Shown here: in pieces, positions 56,263-64,000 of the stretch
How positions within the stretch are numbered: the stretch's first letter is position 1
Layout: every line of letters begins with the position of its first letter
NCBI RefSeq assembly: GCF_004011825.1
Contig: NZ_RKLO01000001.1
Location: 62,001-126,000 of the forward strand
Length of the DNA stretch: 64,000 bases
Reading direction: 5' to 3'
DNA from: Rhodococcus xishaensis
GTDB taxonomy: Bacteria; Actinomycetota; Actinomycetes; Mycobacteriales; Mycobacteriaceae
Made by a program: the position numbers and the translations under genes
The notes under the pieces: model-generated
Databases searched by the model: none
Seen by the model: the letters and a program-made list of their open reading frames with translations, nothing else
Told to the model about the DNA's origin: nothing

Positions 56263-56718
56263 TCAGCGTATGGGAGGGGTTCCGGGGTGCTGTGGCGGCG
56301 CGCTGGCGCCGTCCCGCTTGTTCTTCCCGGGATACGGAGCCTTCTGAGTGATCCGCAGGGCCTTCTGATTGACCCACTCGGCCTTCTGATTGATCCACTG
56401 GCGGTTGCGCGGATCAATGGAAGAAAAGGCCACAACGATCGGCGACAGGATCGCGCCCATCGCAGCCCGGTTGTAGTCGCCGGCGGCAGCGTATGCGATC
56501 GCCGCAACCGCGACGAACGAGAGATAGGTGACGGCCAAGAAGACGGCTGGTTCCTGGCTCAGTTTCAGCGCACGCCAAACCGTGACCGCCGCCGCGAACG
56601 GAATGCACAGCAACAGTGCGAACCGGGTTCCTTGATTCGGTGCGTCCGCCACCAGCCGACCGACGGTCACAATGCACCAGACTCCCAGTACGGCGGTGAC
56701 GCCGAGATTGAACTTCAT
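56263..56718 (-). CDS. Membrane protein with a repeated hydrophilic tail
   Basis: 151 residues from ATG 56718 (TGGGAG upstream). Four hydrophobic segments are seen in the first 95 residues. The C-terminal tail has three 7-residue repeats WINQKAE / WVNQKAL / RITQKAP, coded by 21-bp units, then a basic end PGKNKRDG. It lies 9 bases upstream of dacB on the same strand, so may be co-transcribed. No family is recognised. Confidence 0.65.
   Translation of the reverse strand: MKFNLGVTAVLGVWCIVTVGRLVADAPNQGTRFALLLCIPFAAAVTVWRALKLSQEPAVFLAVTYLSFVAVAAIAYAAAGDYNRAAMGAILSPIVVAFSSIDPRNRQWINQKAEWVNQKALRITQKAPYPGKNKRDGASAPPQHPGTPPIR
56339..56401 (-). repeat. Three 21-bp tandem repeats in the membrane-protein gene
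   Basis: Units GCCTTCTGAxTGAYCC + five or so bases at 56339-56359, 56360-56380 and 56381-56401 (plus-strand sense), encoding the 7-residue [WR][IV][NT]QKAx repeats. Confidence 0.85.
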
Positions 56719-56820
56719 GTTCTCCCAATGCAGTCGGGATCGGTGTGATGCTCTAAGTCGCGCCACTCGTCATGGGTCTGCGGGGCTGTGCTCGGGGGAC
56801 CACCCGCTGAAGTGCACTAT

Positions 56821-56865
56821 GCGCACCTGCGCTGCCCCCGAATGGCTGGAGCAGCGCAGGTGCGC
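56821..56865 (-). terminator. Terminator-like hairpin after sdhB
   Basis: GCGCACCTGCGCTGC (56821-56835) and GCAGCGCAGGTGCGC (56851-56865) form a perfect 15-bp stem with a 15-base loop, 35 bases after the sdhB stop. No T-run follows on the minus strand. Confidence 0.7.
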
Positions 56866-56900
56866 AAGGCGAGGTGTTGTATCCGCTCAGGAATACATCA

Positions 56901-57674
56901 TTAGCGGGCGAACAACAGGGCGCGCTTGACTTCCTGGATCGCCTTCGTCACCTGGATGCCGCGGGGGCACGCGTCGGTGCAGTTGAACGTCGTGCGGCAG
57001 CGCCACACGCCGTCCTTGTCGTTCAGGATGTCGAGACGCTCGGCCGCGCCCTCGTCTCGGCTGTCGAAAATGAAGCGGTGCGCATTCACGATCGCGGCCG
57101 GTCCGAAGTAGCTGCCGTCGCTCCAGTACACCGGGCACGACGTGGTGCAGCAGGCGCACAGGATGCACTTGGTGGTGTCGTCGAACCGGGCGCGATCCGC
57201 CTGCGACTGGATTCGCTCGCGGGTCGGCTCGTTGCCCGACGTGATGAGGAACGGCTTCACGGCGCGGAACGCGTCGAAGAAGGGCTCCATGTCGACCACC
57301 AGATCCTTCTCGACCGGCAGACCCTTGATGGGCTCGACGGTGATGGTGATCGGCTTGCCGTCCTTGGGCAGCATGTCGCGCATGAGGACCTTGCACGCCA
57401 GACGGTTGACGCCGTTGATGCGCATCGCGTCGGAACCGCACACGCCGTGGGCGCAGGAGCGGCGGAACGTCAGCGTGCCGTCCAGGTAGCCCTTCACGTA
57501 CAGCAGCAAGTTCAGCAGGCGGTCGGTCGGCAGGGTGGGAACCTGGAAGCTCTCCCAGCGCTGCCCTTCGCCGCCCTCCGGGTTGAACCGGGCGATCTTG
57601 AGGGTGACCATGACGGCGCCCTCGGGAACGGGCGGCAGCGAGGGTGTGTCCTGGTCCATGACAGGTGCGGACAT
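56901..57674 (-). CDS. sdhB: Succinate dehydrogenase iron-sulfur subunit SdhB
   Basis: 257 residues. It carries three iron-sulfur clusters: [2Fe-2S] cysteines in RRSCAHGVCGSDAM (C74, C79) and C94, and the [4Fe-4S]/[3Fe-4S] cysteines in CILCACCTTSCP (from C170), C226, C232 and C236 of NCTDACPRGI. It passes electrons from the flavin in SdhA to the membrane anchor. The stop/start junction overlaps the sdhA end by one base. Last gene of the sdhCDAB operon. Confidence 0.97.
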   Translation of the reverse strand: MSAPVMDQDTPSLPPVPEGAVMVTLKIARFNPEGGEGQRWESFQVPTLPTDRLLNLLLYVKGYLDGTLTFRRSCAHGVCGSDAMRINGVNRLACKVLMRDMLPKDGKPITITVEPIKGLPVEKDLVVDMEPFFDAFRAVKPFLITSGNEPTRERIQSQADRARFDDTTKCILCACCTTSCPVYWSDGSYFGPAAIVNAHRFIFDSRDEGAAERLDILNDKDGVWRCRTTFNCTDACPRGIQVTKAIQEVKRALLFAR

Positions 57675-59425
57675 CAGTACTTACGCTCCATCGGCTCGTA
57701 GCGGGTCTGGACAACCGGCTTGTAGTCCAGACGGATCGGCGAGAGTAGGTCCGACCCCTCCTTGTACGCCATCGTGTGCTGCATGTACTCGGCGTCGTTG
57801 CGGTCCGGGTAGTCCTCGCGGGCGTGACCGCCGCGCGACTCCTTGCGGTTGAGCGCACCGACGACCGTGACTTCCGCCATCTCGAGCAGGAAGCCCAGCT
57901 CGACGGCCTCGAGCAGATCGCTGTTGTAGCGCTTGCCCTTGTCCTGGACCGTGATATCGCTGTAGCGCTCCTTGAGGGCGTGGATGTCGTCGAGTGCCTT
58001 CGTCAGCGTCTGCTCGGTCCGGAACACCGACGCGTGGTTGTCCATCGACTGCTGCAGCTCCGTGCGGATGTCCGCGACGCGCTCGTGGCCCTTCTCGGAC
58101 ACGATCTCCGAGAGCCAGTCCTCGACCAGCTTTGCCGGGTTCTCCGGAAGCGGCACGAAGTCGGAGTTCATCGCGTGTTCGGCGGCAGCGATGCCGGCGC
58201 GGCGGCCGAAGACGTTGATGTCGAGCAGCGAATTGGTGCCCAACCGGTTTGCACCGTGGACCGAGACGCACGCGCACTCGCCGGCGGCGTACAGGCCGGG
58301 GACGTGGTCTTCGTTGTTGCGGAGCACCTCGCCATTGATCTTGGTGGGAATGCCACCCATCACGTAGTGGCACGTCGGGTACACCGGCACTAGCTCGGTG
58401 ACCGGATCGACGCCCAGGTAGGTGCGGGCGAACTCGGTGATGTCGGGGAGCTTCTCCTCGAGCACGTCCTCGCCGAGGTGCGTGACGTCGATGTAGACGT
58501 AGTCCTTGTTCGGGCCGGCGCCGCGCCCCTCGAGCACCTCGAGCACCATCGAGCGGGCGACGATGTCACGCGGGGCCAGGTCCTTGATGGTGGGGGCGTA
58601 GCGCTCCATGAAGCGCTCACCATCGGCGTTGCGGAGGATGCCGCCCTCACCACGGACGGCCTCGGAGATCAGGATGCCCAGCCCGGCCAGTCCCGTCGGA
58701 TGGAACTGATGGAACTCCATGTCCTCGAGCGGCAGGCCCTTGCGGAAGACGACGCCCATGCCGTCGCCGGTGAGGGTGTGCGCGTTCGACGTGGTCTTGT
58801 ACATGCGGCCCGAGCCACCGGTCGCGAACACGATGGACTTCGCGTGGAAGACGTGGATCTCGCCGGTCGCGAGCTCGTACGCGATGACACCGGTGGCGAC
58901 GGGGCCCTCTGGGGTTTCGGTCATCGCGATGTCGAGCGCGTAGAACTCGTTGAAGAACTCGACATCGTGCTTGACGCAGTTCTGGTAGAGCGTCTGCAGG
59001 ATCATGTGGCCGGTACGGTCGGCGGCGTAGCAGGCGCGGCGAACCGGGGCCTTGCCGTGATCGCGAGTGTGACCGCCGAAACGACGCTGGTCGATCTTGC
59101 CCTCGGGCGTGCGGTTGAACGGAAGCCCCATCTTCTCGAGGTCCAATACCGCGTCGATGGCCTCCTTGGCCATGATCTCGACAGCGTCCTGGTCGGCGAG
59201 ATAGTCGCCGCCCTTGACGGTGTCGAAGGTGTGCCACTCCCAGTTGTCTTCCTCGACGTTGGCGAGGGCCGCGCACATCCCGCCCTGGGCGGCACCGGTG
59301 TGGCTGCGAGTGGGGTACAGCTTGGTCAGGACGGCGGTGCGGACGCGGGGACCGGCCTCGATGGCCGCACGCATGCCGGCGCCACCGGCGCCGACAATGA
59401 CGACGTCATAACGATGTTCCTGCAT
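57674..59425 (-). CDS. sdhA: Succinate dehydrogenase flavoprotein subunit SdhA
   Basis: 583 residues. FAD motif DVVIVGAGGAGMRAAIEAG, the covalent-FAD His in TRSHTGAAQGG, the substrate-site RxxFGGHTRDHGKAPVRRACY, and MGGIPTKINGEV. It oxidises succinate to fumarate on the cytoplasmic side of the membrane in TCA cycle and respiration. The length is normal. ATG with a GGGAGTAG ribosome site; it lies 15 bases after sdhD. Confidence 0.97.
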   Translation of the reverse strand: MQEHRYDVVIVGAGGAGMRAAIEAGPRVRTAVLTKLYPTRSHTGAAQGGMCAALANVEEDNWEWHTFDTVKGGDYLADQDAVEIMAKEAIDAVLDLEKMGLPFNRTPEGKIDQRRFGGHTRDHGKAPVRRACYAADRTGHMILQTLYQNCVKHDVEFFNEFYALDIAMTETPEGPVATGVIAYELATGEIHVFHAKSIVFATGGSGRMYKTTSNAHTLTGDGMGVVFRKGLPLEDMEFHQFHPTGLAGLGILISEAVRGEGGILRNADGERFMERYAPTIKDLAPRDIVARSMVLEVLEGRGAGPNKDYVYIDVTHLGEDVLEEKLPDITEFARTYLGVDPVTELVPVYPTCHYVMGGIPTKINGEVLRNNEDHVPGLYAAGECACVSVHGANRLGTNSLLDINVFGRRAGIAAAEHAMNSDFVPLPENPAKLVEDWLSEIVSEKGHERVADIRTELQQSMDNHASVFRTEQTLTKALDDIHALKERYSDITVQDKGKRYNSDLLEAVELGFLLEMAEVTVVGALNRKESRGGHAREDYPDRNDAEYMQHTMAYKEGSDLLSPIRLDYKPVVQTRYEPMERKY

Positions 59426-59440
59426 GAAGTTTCTACTCCC

Positions 59441-59884
59441 CTAGCTCGCCGAGATGTTGGGGTCGAAGGTGAAGATGACGTAGGTGCCCAGACCCATGAT
59501 CAGGATCATCGACACGACCAGGATCGTGTTGAGCCAGAACCGGGTGGAGTCCTTACGCGAGTAGTCCGCGATGACGGTGCGTAGGCCGTTGCCGCCGTGG
59601 AGCTGGGCGAGCCAGAGCATCGACAGGTCCCAGAACTGCCAGAAGGGGCTGGACCAGCGACCCGCGACGAACGCGAAGTTGATCCGCTGAACGCCTTCGT
59701 CGAGCATCAGCATGATGAACAGGTGGCCGAGGACCAGGACGATCAGCGCCAGGCCCGACAGGCGCATGAAGATCCATGCGTAGAGCTCGAAGTTGTTCTT
59801 GGCCGGCTGGCGCGGTGATCGGGGATTGTCCAGACTGGCCGGTCGGTCGAATGCCTTGCCGAGAGTCTTCGCTTCTGTCGTCAT
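59441..59884 (-). CDS. sdhD: Succinate dehydrogenase membrane anchor SdhD
   Basis: 147 residues from ATG 59884. Three membrane spans at about 40-60, 88-108 and 122-142. LSGLALIVLVLGHLFIML contains the His that probably binds heme b, and SMLWLAQLHGGNGLRTVIAD is the second conserved stretch. It binds quinone together with SdhC. The start lies 1 base after the sdhC stop, so translation is coupled. Confidence 0.94.
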   Translation of the reverse strand: MTTEAKTLGKAFDRPASLDNPRSPRQPAKNNFELYAWIFMRLSGLALIVLVLGHLFIMLMLDEGVQRINFAFVAGRWSSPFWQFWDLSMLWLAQLHGGNGLRTVIADYSRKDSTRFWLNTILVVSMILIMGLGTYVIFTFDPNISAS

Positions 59885-59885
59885 G

Positions 59886-60290
59886 TCAGTGCCCCGCAAA
59901 CATGTTGTAGAAGATGCGACCGGCGGCCGGAATCATGACCACGAACCAGATCGCAAGGACGGCCCAGAGCATCACGCGCTGGTACTGCGGGCCCTTCGAC
60001 CAGAAGTCGATCAGCATCACGCGCAGGCCGTTGAGTGCGTGGTACAGCACCATGGCCACAAGCGCGATCTCCATGAGTCCGACGACCGGGTTCTTGTAGG
60101 TCTCGATGACCCGGTCGTAGGTGTCCGGGTTGACGCGTACAAGTGCGGTGTCCAGGACGTGGACGAAGAGGAAGAAGAAGGTCGCGACGCCGGTGATCCG
60201 GTGTAGAACCCAGGACCACATGCCGGGATCGCCGCGGTAAAGCGACCGGGTGCGCTCCGTTGCGGGAGCGGCTTCAGCCGTGCTGCTCAT
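59886..60290 (-). CDS. sdhC: Succinate dehydrogenase cytochrome b subunit SdhC
   Basis: 134 residues from ATG 60290 (GGAGG 11 bases upstream). Three membrane spans; LYRGDPGMWSWVLHRITGVA is the SdhC signature for quinone/heme contact, followed by FFFLFVHVLDTAL and LYHALNGLRVMLIDF with heme-ligand His candidates. First gene of sdhCDAB. The 250-base region upstream is shared with the divergent cdd operon and contains a small palindrome GGGAA-CTAA-TTCCC at 60415-60428. Confidence 0.94.
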   Translation of the reverse strand: MSSTAEAAPATERTRSLYRGDPGMWSWVLHRITGVATFFFLFVHVLDTALVRVNPDTYDRVIETYKNPVVGLMEIALVAMVLYHALNGLRVMLIDFWSKGPQYQRVMLWAVLAIWFVVMIPAAGRIFYNMFAGH

Positions 60291-60541
60291 CGAGTGCTGT
60301 GCCTCCAACGTCTTTGTGGGCGCGTCGAGCCTGCACAGCTCTTGGGATTTACCGTGGCTTGGGCTCGACGAGAACCTAAATCGACTCCTGTGAACTCTAA
60401 ACCCATGCGAATCCGGGAACTAATTCCCTCCGCGGTTCGTACCGGAACGAAAGTGGTTGTTAGGTTTGCCTTCCCAAATTGTCGATGTGTTCTCCGTGGA
60501 CCTCCTGCGGCAATCCAATGGCCGTGGTTGGATGGGGAATT

Positions 60542-60967
60542 ATGACCCTGGTCGACTGGAAGCTGTTGCGCGACAATGCTCATCGGGCCATGAGCCGGGC
60601 TTATGCGCCCTATTCCAAGTACCCGGTGGGGGCGGCGGCGCTCGACATGGAAGGTCATCTCGTAACGGGATGCAATGTGGAAAATGTCTCATACGGACTG
60701 AGTCTGTGCGCCGAGTGTGTACTCGTCGGTAACTTGATTTCTCGTGGCGGCGGCCGGTTGATGGCGGTCACCTGCTGTGACGCGAGTGGCGCAATTTTGA
60801 TGCCGTGTGGGCGCTGTCGACAAGTCCTCCTCGAACACGGGGGAGTCGAACTAATGGTCGACACCCGATCCGGGGTTCGGCCACTCGGGGACCTTCTGCC
60901 AGACGCCTTCGGGCCCACCGAGCAGGCGGGCCTTGTCGGCGAGGGCGAGGACAACGGCCATGCATGA
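60542..60967 (+). CDS. cdd: Cytidine deaminase
   Basis: 141 residues from ATG 60542 (GGGGA upstream). Zinc-binding motif of the small tetrameric type: CAE (C56-A-E58, with the catalytic Glu) in LSLCAECVLVG, then PCGRC (C89, C92). Deaminates cytidine and deoxycytidine to uridine/deoxyuridine in pyrimidine salvage. It overlaps deoA by 8 bases. Confidence 0.95.
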   Translation: MTLVDWKLLRDNAHRAMSRAYAPYSKYPVGAAALDMEGHLVTGCNVENVSYGLSLCAECVLVGNLISRGGGRLMAVTCCDASGAILMPCGRCRQVLLEHGGVELMVDTRSGVRPLGDLLPDAFGPTEQAGLVGEGEDNGHA

Positions 60968-62255
60968 TGCGGTATCGATCATTTCGGCCAAGCGGGACGG
61001 CCGGGAGTTGACGGACGCGCAGATCGACTGGGTGATCGAGTCGTTCACGCGCGGTGTGGTCGCGGACGAGCAGATGTCGGCGCTGGCCATGGCGATCTAC
61101 TTCCGCGGTATGACGCGACGGGAAGTCGCGCGCTGGACGGCGGCGATGGTCGCGTCCGGGCGGCGGCTCGACTTCTCACGCCTGCCGCGCCCCACCGTGG
61201 ACAAGCACTCCACGGGTGGGGTGGGAGACAAGATCACGCTGCCACTGGCCCCACTCGTCGCCGCGTGCGGGGCAGCGGTTCCACAACTGTCGGGCCGGGG
61301 TCTGGGGCACACGGGCGGGACCCTCGACAAACTGGAGGCGATCCGGGGGTGGCGCGCCGACCTCGACGCGGCGAAGGTCGCGGAGATCCTGTCCGATCCG
61401 GCGGTCGGTGCCGTGGTGTGCGCCGCCGGCGCCGACCTGGCGCCCGCTGACAAGCGCCTGTATGCGCTGCGAGACGTCACCGGCACCGTCGAGTCGATAC
61501 CGCTCATCGCCAGCTCCATCATGAGCAAGAAGATCGCCGAGGGAACGGGGGCGCTGGTCCTCGACGTCAAGGTCGGCTCGGGCGCGTTCATGAAGAAGCT
61601 CGACGATGCGCGCGAACTCGCGCAGACGATGGTCGGCCTCGGCGCGGACGAAGGGGTGCGCACCGTCGCCCTGCTGACCGCGATGGACGCGCCGCTCGGA
61701 TACACGGCGGGCAACGCACTCGAGGTACGGGAGTCGCTCGAGGTCCTGGCGGGCGGTGGCCCGTCCGACGTCGTCGAACTCACGCTGGCGCTCGCGCGGG
61801 AAATGCTGTGGTCGGTCGGGATCGACGACGTCGATCCCGAGCAGAAGCTCCGCGACGGCTCCGCCATGGACCGGTGGCGGGCGATGATCGGCGCGCAAGG
61901 CGGCGACCCCGACGCCCCGCTTCCGCAGGCCCGGCACACCGAGGTCCTGCTCTCGGAGGCGGACGGCGTGGTGTGCGAATTGGACGCGATGGCTGTCGGG
62001 CTCGCCGCGTGGAAGCTAGGTGCAGGACGTGCCCGTCCGGGGGAGTCGGTACAGGCTGGAGCCGGTGTCGAGTTACACGCGAAGCCTGGTGACGGGGTGT
62101 CGGCTGGCACGCCGCTCGTCACCCTCCACACCGATACGCCCGAGCGTTTTGCCGCCGCGAAACGCGCGCTTACCAGCGCCTGGACCATCCAGCCGTATAC
62201 GCCGATGGTAACGACCCCGCTCGTGATCGAGCGGATCGAGGACCCGTCAGGCTAA
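60960..62255 (+). CDS. deoA: Thymidine phosphorylase
   Basis: 431 residues from ATG 60960 (GAGGGCGAGG upstream). Family signature VDKHSTGGVGDKITLPLAPL; GLGHTGGTLDKLEAI; SSIMSKKIAEGTGALVLDVK binds phosphate. Cleaves thymidine or deoxyuridine with phosphate to base and deoxyribose-1-phosphate. It is between cdd and add, a nucleoside-salvage operon that also matches the M. tuberculosis order. The stop TAA is also the first part of a -10-like element for add. Confidence 0.96.
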   Translation: MHDAVSIISAKRDGRELTDAQIDWVIESFTRGVVADEQMSALAMAIYFRGMTRREVARWTAAMVASGRRLDFSRLPRPTVDKHSTGGVGDKITLPLAPLVAACGAAVPQLSGRGLGHTGGTLDKLEAIRGWRADLDAAKVAEILSDPAVGAVVCAAGADLAPADKRLYALRDVTGTVESIPLIASSIMSKKIAEGTGALVLDVKVGSGAFMKKLDDARELAQTMVGLGADEGVRTVALLTAMDAPLGYTAGNALEVRESLEVLAGGGPSDVVELTLALAREMLWSVGIDDVDPEQKLRDGSAMDRWRAMIGAQGGDPDAPLPQARHTEVLLSEADGVVCELDAMAVGLAAWKLGAGRARPGESVQAGAGVELHAKPGDGVSAGTPLVTLHTDTPERFAAAKRALTSAWTIQPYTPMVTTPLVIERIEDPSG

Positions 62256-62258
62256 CGT
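62253..62258 (+). promoter_or_regulatory. -10-like element before add
   Basis: TAACGT, six bases, then ATG at 62265; the TAA is the deoA stop. No ribosome site in the 9-base gap, so add may also be made from a leaderless transcript. Confidence 0.45.
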
Positions 62259-62264
62259 CGACCC

Positions 62265-63353
62265 ATGACAGCGCCGTTGGACCTCGAGTACATCCGCCGG
62301 GCACCCAAGGTTCTGCTCCACGACCACCTCGACGGAGGTTTGCGTCCGGCTACCGTTGCCGAACTGGCCGCCGAGTGCGGCTACACCGGGCTGCCGGTCG
62401 AAGCCCCCGACGAACTGGCCCAGTGGTTCCGGGAGGCGGCCGACAGCGGGTCGCTAGAGCTGTATCTCGAGACGTTCGCGCACACCGTCGCGGTGATGCA
62501 GACTCCGGCTGGTCTGCGCCGCGTGGCCCGCGAGTGCGCGGAGGACCTCGCCCACGACGGCGTCGTGTACGCCGAGGTGCGCTTCGCCCCCGAGCAGCAC
62601 CTCGAGGGAGGGCTCAGCCTCGACGAGGTGGTCGATCACGTCCTCGAGGGATTCCTGGAGGGCGAGGCGTCGGCCCGCGCAGCGGGGCGCGAGATCCGCG
62701 TCGGCTGCCTGCTCACCGCTATGCGGCACGCGGCGCGGTCCCGGGAGATCGCCGAACTCGCGGTCCGTTTTCGCTATCGCGGCGTCGTCGGATTCGACAT
62801 CGCGGGAGCCGAGGCCGGGTACCCGCCGAGCCGGCACCTCGACGCGTTCGAGTACATGCGGAACTGCAATGCACACTTCACGATCCATGCCGGCGAGGCG
62901 TTCGGGCTGCCGTCGATCCACGAGGCCATCGCGTTCTGTGGCACGGATCGACTTGGGCACGGGGTTCGCATCACCGACGACATCGCCGTCGGGGCGGACG
63001 GTCACGTCACGATGGGGTTGCTCGCGAACTACGTGCGGGACAAGCGGATTCCTCTCGAACTGTGCCCGAGTTCGAACGTGCAGACCGGGGCGGTTGCGAG
63101 CCTCGACGACCACCCCTTCGGCCTGCTGGCCCGCCTGCGGTTCCGCGTCACCGTCAATACCGACAACCGTCTGATGAGCGACACCAGCATGAGTCGCGAG
63201 ATGCTTGTTCTGGTCAACACCTTCGGTTTCGGGTGGAGTGACCTCGAACGCTTCACCATCAACGCGATGAAGTCGGCCTTCATCCCGTTCGATCAACGGC
63301 TCGCGGTGATCGACGACATCATCAAGCCTGGCTTCGCCGTGCTGATCGGCTGA
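62265..63353 (+). CDS. add: Adenosine deaminase
   Basis: 362 residues. Zinc ligands H19 and H21 in LLHDHLDGG, a third in TIHAGEAFG, and the catalytic HxxD region RLGHGVRI and [11 protein letters not shown]. (Beta/alpha)8 amidohydrolase that converts adenosine and deoxyadenosine to inosine forms. Last of the cdd-deoA-add salvage genes. Length normal for bacterial Add. Confidence 0.95.
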   Translation: MTAPLDLEYIRRAPKVLLHDHLDGGLRPATVAELAAECGYTGLPVEAPDELAQWFREAADSGSLELYLETFAHTVAVMQTPAGLRRVARECAEDLAHDGVVYAEVRFAPEQHLEGGLSLDEVVDHVLEGFLEGEASARAAGREIRVGCLLTAMRHAARSREIAELAVRFRYRGVVGFDIAGAEAGYPPSRHLDAFEYMRNCNAHFTIHAGEAFGLPSIHEAIAFCGTDRLGHGVRITDDIAVGADGHVTMGLLANYVRDKRIPLELCPSSNVQTGAVASLDDHPFGLLARLRFRVTVNTDNRLMSDTSMSREMLVLVNTFGFGWSDLERFTINAMKSAFIPFDQRLAVIDDIIKPGFAVLIG

Positions 63354-63411
63354 ACTCGAGCCGTCTGTCGGGCTCCAGTCCGCGCCCGCCTTCGAAGAGT
63401 AGGTTGCACGG

Positions 63412-63783
63412 TCAGCGGTCAGGATCGATCGCGCCGAGCGTCCGCGCGTTCGCCTCCTCGGCGGCGCCGAACCTTGCTGCGATCTTCTCGAACACCGCCT
63501 GCATCTGCTCGACGACGGCGATGTGGTCGCCGAGGGCTTGATCGAGCGCGTACTCGCCACCCGACGCCTTCTGCTCGAGTTTGCGGGCAAGGGCGATCCC
63601 GGAGGGCAGGTGGCCGAGGCCGTCGATTCTGGCGAGTCTTTTTGCGTCGTCTTGCAGGATTACGAGCTCGCGTCGCAGCTGCGCGCAGCGGGCGGCGCAC
63701 TTCTCGGCGATGCCTGGCTCCAGGTAGAGCTCACCTGCACCCACCAGTTCGCCGAGTTCTTTCCACGAGGGATTTATCCACAT
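63412..63783 (-). CDS. Small helical protein, ESX/WXG-like length, unknown function
   Basis: 123 residues beginning MWINPSWKELGELVGAGELY. Mostly helical with Ala/Leu/Glu/Gln repeats, no signal peptide or membrane span; cysteines at 29 and 33. The long amphipathic helix EYALDQALGDHIAVVEQMQAVFEKIAARF could be a coiled coil. It resembles the small proteins often encoded beside DUF3558 lipoproteins and mycobacterial ESX substrates, but the WXG motif is not clear. It follows the DUF3558-like gene by 15 bases on the same strand and is probably co-transcribed. No ribosome site is seen before ATG 63783. Confidence 0.65.
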   Translation of the reverse strand: MWINPSWKELGELVGAGELYLEPGIAEKCAARCAQLRRELVILQDDAKRLARIDGLGHLPSGIALARKLEQKASGGEYALDQALGDHIAVVEQMQAVFEKIAARFGAAEEANARTLGAIDPDR

Positions 63784-63798
63784 GATCGGGTCTCTTCG

Positions 63799-64000
63799 TC
63801 AGCGGGGCAGGGACGGTTCGAGAAGCTTCGCGTTCTCGATCGCCTGCGGACAGGGGCTCTGCGACGGTGGTAGCCCCTTGGCGAAACTCGTCTGCAGCAT
63901 CAGGGTGTCCGGGCCGGCGGCGAGCACGACGTCGCAGTGCTCGTTGCGGGTATCGGACGTCTCGCGAACCGTGAACGCCTCACGCCCGGCGAGATCGACC
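63799..64000 (-). CDS. DUF3558-like exported protein, C-terminal part (runs off the window)
   Basis: Only the last 66 codons are in the window, read on the minus strand: VDLAGREAFTVRETSDTRNE, HCDVVLAAGPDTLMLQTSF, then PPSQSPCPQAIENAKLLEPS to the TGA at 63799-63801. The pattern G-R-x-A plus NxxCDV and a second Cys before an AIENAK helix is that of the C-terminus of DUF3558 domains, which are actinobacterial lipoproteins with one disulfide. The N-terminus with its lipobox would lie beyond base 64000. Confidence 0.65.
   Translation of the reverse strand, partial: VDLAGREAFTVRETSDTRNEHCDVVLAAGPDTLMLQTSFAKGLPPSQSPCPQAIENAKLLEPSLPR

Overview
The window is GC-rich, densely coding DNA from a mycolic-acid actinomycete (order Mycobacteriales), most likely a Rhodococcus or close relative. 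The evidence is a GroEL1 with a His-rich tail, WhiB3, SigD/RsdA and SigK/RskA pairs, GuaB3, the ImuA'/ImuB/DnaE2 mutasome with mycobacterial-type SOS boxes, many GTG starts and probable leaderless genes. From memory, the gene order follows M. tuberculosis from about Rv3418c (groES) to Rv3313c (add), with lineage-specific insertions. The species cannot be fixed from the sequence alone.

Layout. 1-2.3 kb: the start of a Tat-exported metallophosphoesterase and two small membrane proteins. 2.2-4.4 kb: CIRCE-controlled groES-groEL1. 4.4-6.5 kb: rskA, sigK and a fasciclin lipoprotein (an MPT70/83-like module). 6.7-10.5 kb: whiB3, a conserved hypothetical gene, sigD-rsdA and a DUF5319-type protein. 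10.7-17.0 kb: guaB2, guaB3, choD, guaA. 17.1-20.8 kb: a PspC/LiaF-like membrane protein divergent from a PspC-fused histidine kinase and its LuxR-type regulator. 20.9-24.7 kb: a Ser/Thr kinase divergent from SOS-controlled imuA'-imuB. 24.7-30.5 kb: a CopB-like P-type ATPase, two conserved proteins and a double-SDR acyl reductase. 30.5-32.4 kb: a tandem triplication of a small secreted protein, the first copy broken. 32.4-35.8 kb: SOS-controlled dnaE2. 35.8-42.6 kb: a sulfur-stress-like cluster (CoA-disulfide reductase-rhodanese, MMPL transporter, CstR-like repressor, DUF302 protein, TDT exporter, LysR regulator). 42.6-46.2 kb: trmL, a flavin monooxygenase, an ArsR-SRPBCC pair and an orphan mfpA. 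46.3-50.2 kb: folD, a DUF3017 protein, and metY-metX behind a SAM-IV-type riboswitch followed by a tiny Cys-Cys leader ORF. 50.5-56.7 kb: icd, xth, trpS, a YihY/BrkB protein, a DacB-type carboxypeptidase and a membrane protein. 56.9-60.3 kb: sdhCDAB. 60.5-63.4 kb: cdd-deoA-add. 63.4-64 kb: a small helical protein and the C-terminus of a DUF3558-like protein.

How the parts connect. Three themes recur: envelope and stress sensing (SigK, SigD, the PspC/LiaF-like system, the Ser/Thr kinase), SOS mutagenesis (two LexA boxes about 10 kb apart), and copper/sulfur homeostasis. In the last theme, ATACCCC-N2-GGGGTAT-like operators precede the copper ATPase, the CoA-disulfide reductase, and the CsoR/CstR-family gene, with a weaker copy before the MMPL gene. 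The most novel observations are the riboswitch plus cysteine-codon leader upstream of metY, the dispersed CsoR/CstR-type operator set, the triplicated secreted protein locus, and a 14-bp tandem repeat that carries the dnaE2 start codon.
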